A stretch of DNA of 20,404 bases from a virus, in IMG/VR virus record IMGVR_UViG_3300042146_000083, positions 1-20,404 of that record; one strand, 5' to 3'. The notes under the pieces are model-generated. The model saw only the letters and a program-made list of their open reading frames with translations. It was not told the origin of the DNA and did not search any database. A program made the translations under genes and the position numbers. Of the stretch, positions 19,212 to 20,404 are shown piece by piece; the stretch's first letter is position 1; every line of letters begins with the position of its first letter.

Positions 19212-19423
19212 CCAATCACCTTCCGGTTAGAGGCGAGCGAAACGGTAGCGCGCTCAAACCCGCGCAACTCATCACCGCCAAGTCGATCACGCAAAGGGCC
19301 GGCAACCCGCTCAAATTCAGGCCAAAGCCGAAGTTGAGACGACAAGGGAAGGGTGGAGGACAAGGCGACCACCAAGCAGCAAAGGGCGGCTATCTCGCCT
19401 TGAAGTGCGGAAGAGTCGGTCAT
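19208..19423 (-). CDS. 71-aa protein, converging with cro
   Basis: ATG 19423 (AAGGA about eight bases upstream) opens MTDSSALQGEIAALCCLVVA, LSSTLPLSSQLRLWPEFERV and a charged tail. A helical, mildly hydrophobic N-terminus is followed by a polar helix. I recall similar small proteins near the immunity region of Pseudomonas phages, but no function. It runs against PR transcription between cro and the CII-type gene, so its message would be antisense to the PR leader and expression may occur only when PR is off. Confidence 0.55.
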   Translation of the reverse strand: MTDSSALQGEIAALCCLVVALSSTLPLSSQLRLWPEFERVAGPLRDRLGGDELRGFERATVSLASNRKVIG

Positions 19424-19489
19424 GGATGCGTCCTTGATCATTTCGGTGATGGCATTTTGGATGCGTCAGCACAAAGGAAAAACTAGGAC

Positions 19490-19954
19490 ATGAAAACGCC
19501 CGTACTAGAGACCCGCCGCCAAGTGATGGCTGCCGTGTCAAGCGCCTTCCCAGGCGGCATGGACTGCGCCGCAGCTCGTCTTGGCATCAAGGACAAGCGC
19601 CTCGAAAACCAGATCTACGAGACGGCAGGCTGCAAGCCTTTGAGCGACACCGAAATCTTCGTCCTGGAAAGCGAGACCAAAACCGAGCACCTGCCGAATT
19701 ACATCTGCGCCATGTACGGCGGAGTGTTCGTTCGGATTCCCGAGGCGGGGCAGCTGGATAACGTCGACCTGTACCAGCGCTCACTGAATGCCTCGGCACA
19801 GCGCGGTGCATTGGATCAGATGGTGGCCGCCGCACTGGAAGATGGCGAGATCGATGCAGCAGAAGCCAAGAAGATTCGCGCTCTGCACGCCAAGTACCTG
19901 TCGTCCAGCCTTGAGGCTGTAGCTGCGGTGATCGAGCTGCACAAGGCCGGGTAG
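19490..19954 (+). CDS. CII/YmfL-family phage regulatory protein
   Basis: A 154-aa protein; ATG 19490 has AGGA close by. The N-terminal region (LETRRQVMAAVSSAFPGGMD, then AAARLGIKDKRLENQIYETA) matches the Phage_CP76/CII group, a regulator with a Cro-like HTH that activates establishment or repressor promoters. It continues KPLSDTEIFVLESETKTEHL, PNYICAMYGGVFVRIPEAGQ and a helical C-terminus (LDQMVAAALEDGEIDAAEAK). It follows cro in the PR operon, as lambda cII does, although it is not the lambda CII fold by sequence. Confidence 0.82.
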   Translation: MKTPVLETRRQVMAAVSSAFPGGMDCAAARLGIKDKRLENQIYETAGCKPLSDTEIFVLESETKTEHLPNYICAMYGGVFVRIPEAGQLDNVDLYQRSLNASAQRGALDQMVAAALEDGEIDAAEAKKIRALHAKYLSSSLEAVAAVIELHKAG

Positions 19955-20045
19955 GCAATCGCAACACATCGGTGGGGCCGATGAGTAATGAAGGCGTAGC
20001 TGGCAGTTCGCCGCTCGCACCAGGAAGATCATTAGGGGAAAGGAA

Positions 20046-20144
20046 ATGGATGGCAATTCAACAGGACGCATGGGGACGTTGAACGCTGAGGGCAGAAGCT
20101 CCGTCGGCGGGATTGGTCGCGTCTGCAGAAAAGTAATGGCCTGA
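20046..20144 (+). CDS. Possible 32-aa peptide
   Basis: A strong AGGGGAAAGGAA site stands before ATG 20046. The frame reads MDGNSTGRMGTLNAEGRSSV, then GGIGRVCRKVMA. It is glycine/serine-rich with no hydrophobic helix. The good ribosome site is the only support. A perfect 7-bp palindrome (GCCTGAA-T-TTCAGGC, 20139-20153) lies across its stop codon. Confidence 0.35.
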   Translation: MDGNSTGRMGTLNAEGRSSVGGIGRVCRKVMA

Positions 20145-20155
20145 ATTTCAGGCAC

Positions 20156-20181
20156 AAAAAAGCCGACGGTCGAGGTCGGCT
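20156..20181 (-). terminator. Terminator-like hairpin
   Basis: Stem AGCCGAC (20161-20167) / GTCGGCT (20175-20181) with six A's before it, so it has a T run only for leftward transcription. No leftward gene ends here inside the window. It might shield PR-side genes from antisense transcription, or act as a structured element in the PR message. Confidence 0.5.
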
Positions 20182-20209
20182 GATTCGATAACACTTAGTG
20201 AGGCCGATT

Positions 20210-20323
20210 ATGCAGAGCCAATCCAATTCAAGCAATACCCCTCCCAATGTCGCGACACGTTTTCAGCATTCGGAAAACGTGTCGCGTACTTCTGCGCTTT
20301 CCCACCTGGTCAGGAATACCTGA
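20210..20323 (+). CDS. 37-aa serine/asparagine-rich ORF containing a long inverted repeat
   Basis: ATG 20210 has GAGG six bases upstream. The frame reads MQSQSNSSNTPPNVATRFQH, then SENVSRTSALSHLVRNT. Its stop (TGA 20321-20323) is one base before the start of the next gene, suggesting coupling. Most of the middle is made by the perfect 14-bp inverted repeat at 20251-20286, so the peptide may be secondary to the DNA or RNA structure. Confidence 0.5.
   Translation: MQSQSNSSNTPPNVATRFQHSENVSRTSALSHLVRNT
20251..20286. repeat. Perfect 14-bp inverted repeat
   Basis: CGCGACACGTTTTC (20251-20264) and GAAAACGTGTCGCG (20273-20286) are exact reverse complements around an 8-base centre (AGCATTCG). No T run follows. 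It could be a protein-binding site, part of a replication origin beside the replication gene, or an RNA hairpin in the PR message. Confidence 0.85.
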
Positions 20324-20324
20324 C

Positions 20325-20404
20325 ATGCAATACACCGTCACGATCAACCAGGTGAAGGCATTGGAGTGGGGGCTGAACTCTCAGCAAGCTCTGCTGTTCG
20401 CCTT
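20325..20404 (+). CDS. Start of a probable replication-region protein (partial)
   Basis: ATG 20325 opens MQYTVTINQVKALEWGLNSQ followed by QALLFA at the right edge. The start resembles a helix-turn-helix phage protein found in the replication (O-like) position of Pseudomonas phages; only 26 codons are visible. Its AGGA ribosome site lies inside an inverted repeat, GTCAGG-AATA-CCTGAC (20309-20324), ending one base before the ATG. It comes one base after the stop of the 37-aa ORF. Confidence 0.65.
   Translation, partial: MQYTVTINQVKALEWGLNSQQALLFA

Noticed and set aside
19981-20082. 33-aa rightward ORF starting MSNEGVAGSS
   Set aside because: A weaker ribosome site than the overlapping frame at 20046. 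Only one is likely to be translated.
1-20404. CRISPR arrays, insertion sequences, rRNA genes
   Set aside because: No regularly spaced repeats, transposase motifs or rRNA segments were seen; the repeated elements are operators and terminators only.

Overview
The window is the left part of a lambda-like (lambdoid) prophage, most likely in a Pseudomonas chromosome of the fluorescens/putida/syringae type. The evidence is a 3' fragment of tRNA-Pro(GGG) beside a tyrosine integrase, GC-rich coding DNA with strong GGAG-type ribosome sites, and protein families I associate with Pseudomonas phages (DUF1654, a Cro whose C-terminus resembles lambda Cro, a CII/YmfL-type regulator). All homology statements are from memory of families; no search was run.

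Layout. 1-1.6 kb: attachment end (tRNA-Pro), tRNA terminator, integrase, and an AlpA-like DNA-binding gene that overlaps the integrase by 130 bp. 1.7-7.7 kb: leftward early accessory genes (small unknowns, an ASCH-like protein, an orphan C5-cytosine methyltransferase). Three rightward, AT-richer 'moron' genes interrupt them, encoding two 2-TM membrane proteins (one putative-Abi-like) and one unknown. Neighbouring leftward genes end as stubs or have altered 3' ends at these insertions. 7.7-11.7 kb: leftward recombination block with a YqaJ/lambda-exonuclease-type nuclease, RecT annealing protein, a long coiled-coil protein and a chain of small genes linked by ATGA/GTGA overlaps. 11.7-13.2 kb: a gene-free tract with four hairpins, an alginate-lyase-like (PL7) gene, a ~290-base leader carrying a perfect rRNA-type boxA, and the PL/OL control region.

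13.2-18.9 kb: immunity region. It has a DUF1654 gene behind a perfect LexA box, three tandem paralogous 70-78 aa genes plus traces of a fourth, a secreted DUF3016 gene, a glycine-rich small protein, and a two-gene nucleotidyltransferase-plus-partner cassette, followed rightward by small genes and the CI-type S24 repressor. These last genes lie downstream of the repressor promoter, where lysogenic (rex-like) functions usually sit. 18.9-20.4 kb: OR with three operators, PR, Cro, a small opposing gene, a CII-family regulator, two small ORFs, a 14-bp perfect inverted repeat and the first 80 bases of a probable replication-region gene.

Working together: five 15-bp operators of consensus TTAACCGNCGGTTAA (two at OL, three at OR) let CI/Cro switch PL, PR and PRM. 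boxA and the hairpin tract probably let PL transcripts run through about 13 kb to the integrase. The best candidates for an undescribed system are the nucleotidyltransferase/partner pair at 15837-17298, the moron cassette at 3.2-6.8 kb, and the structured tract at 11.85-12.01 kb.
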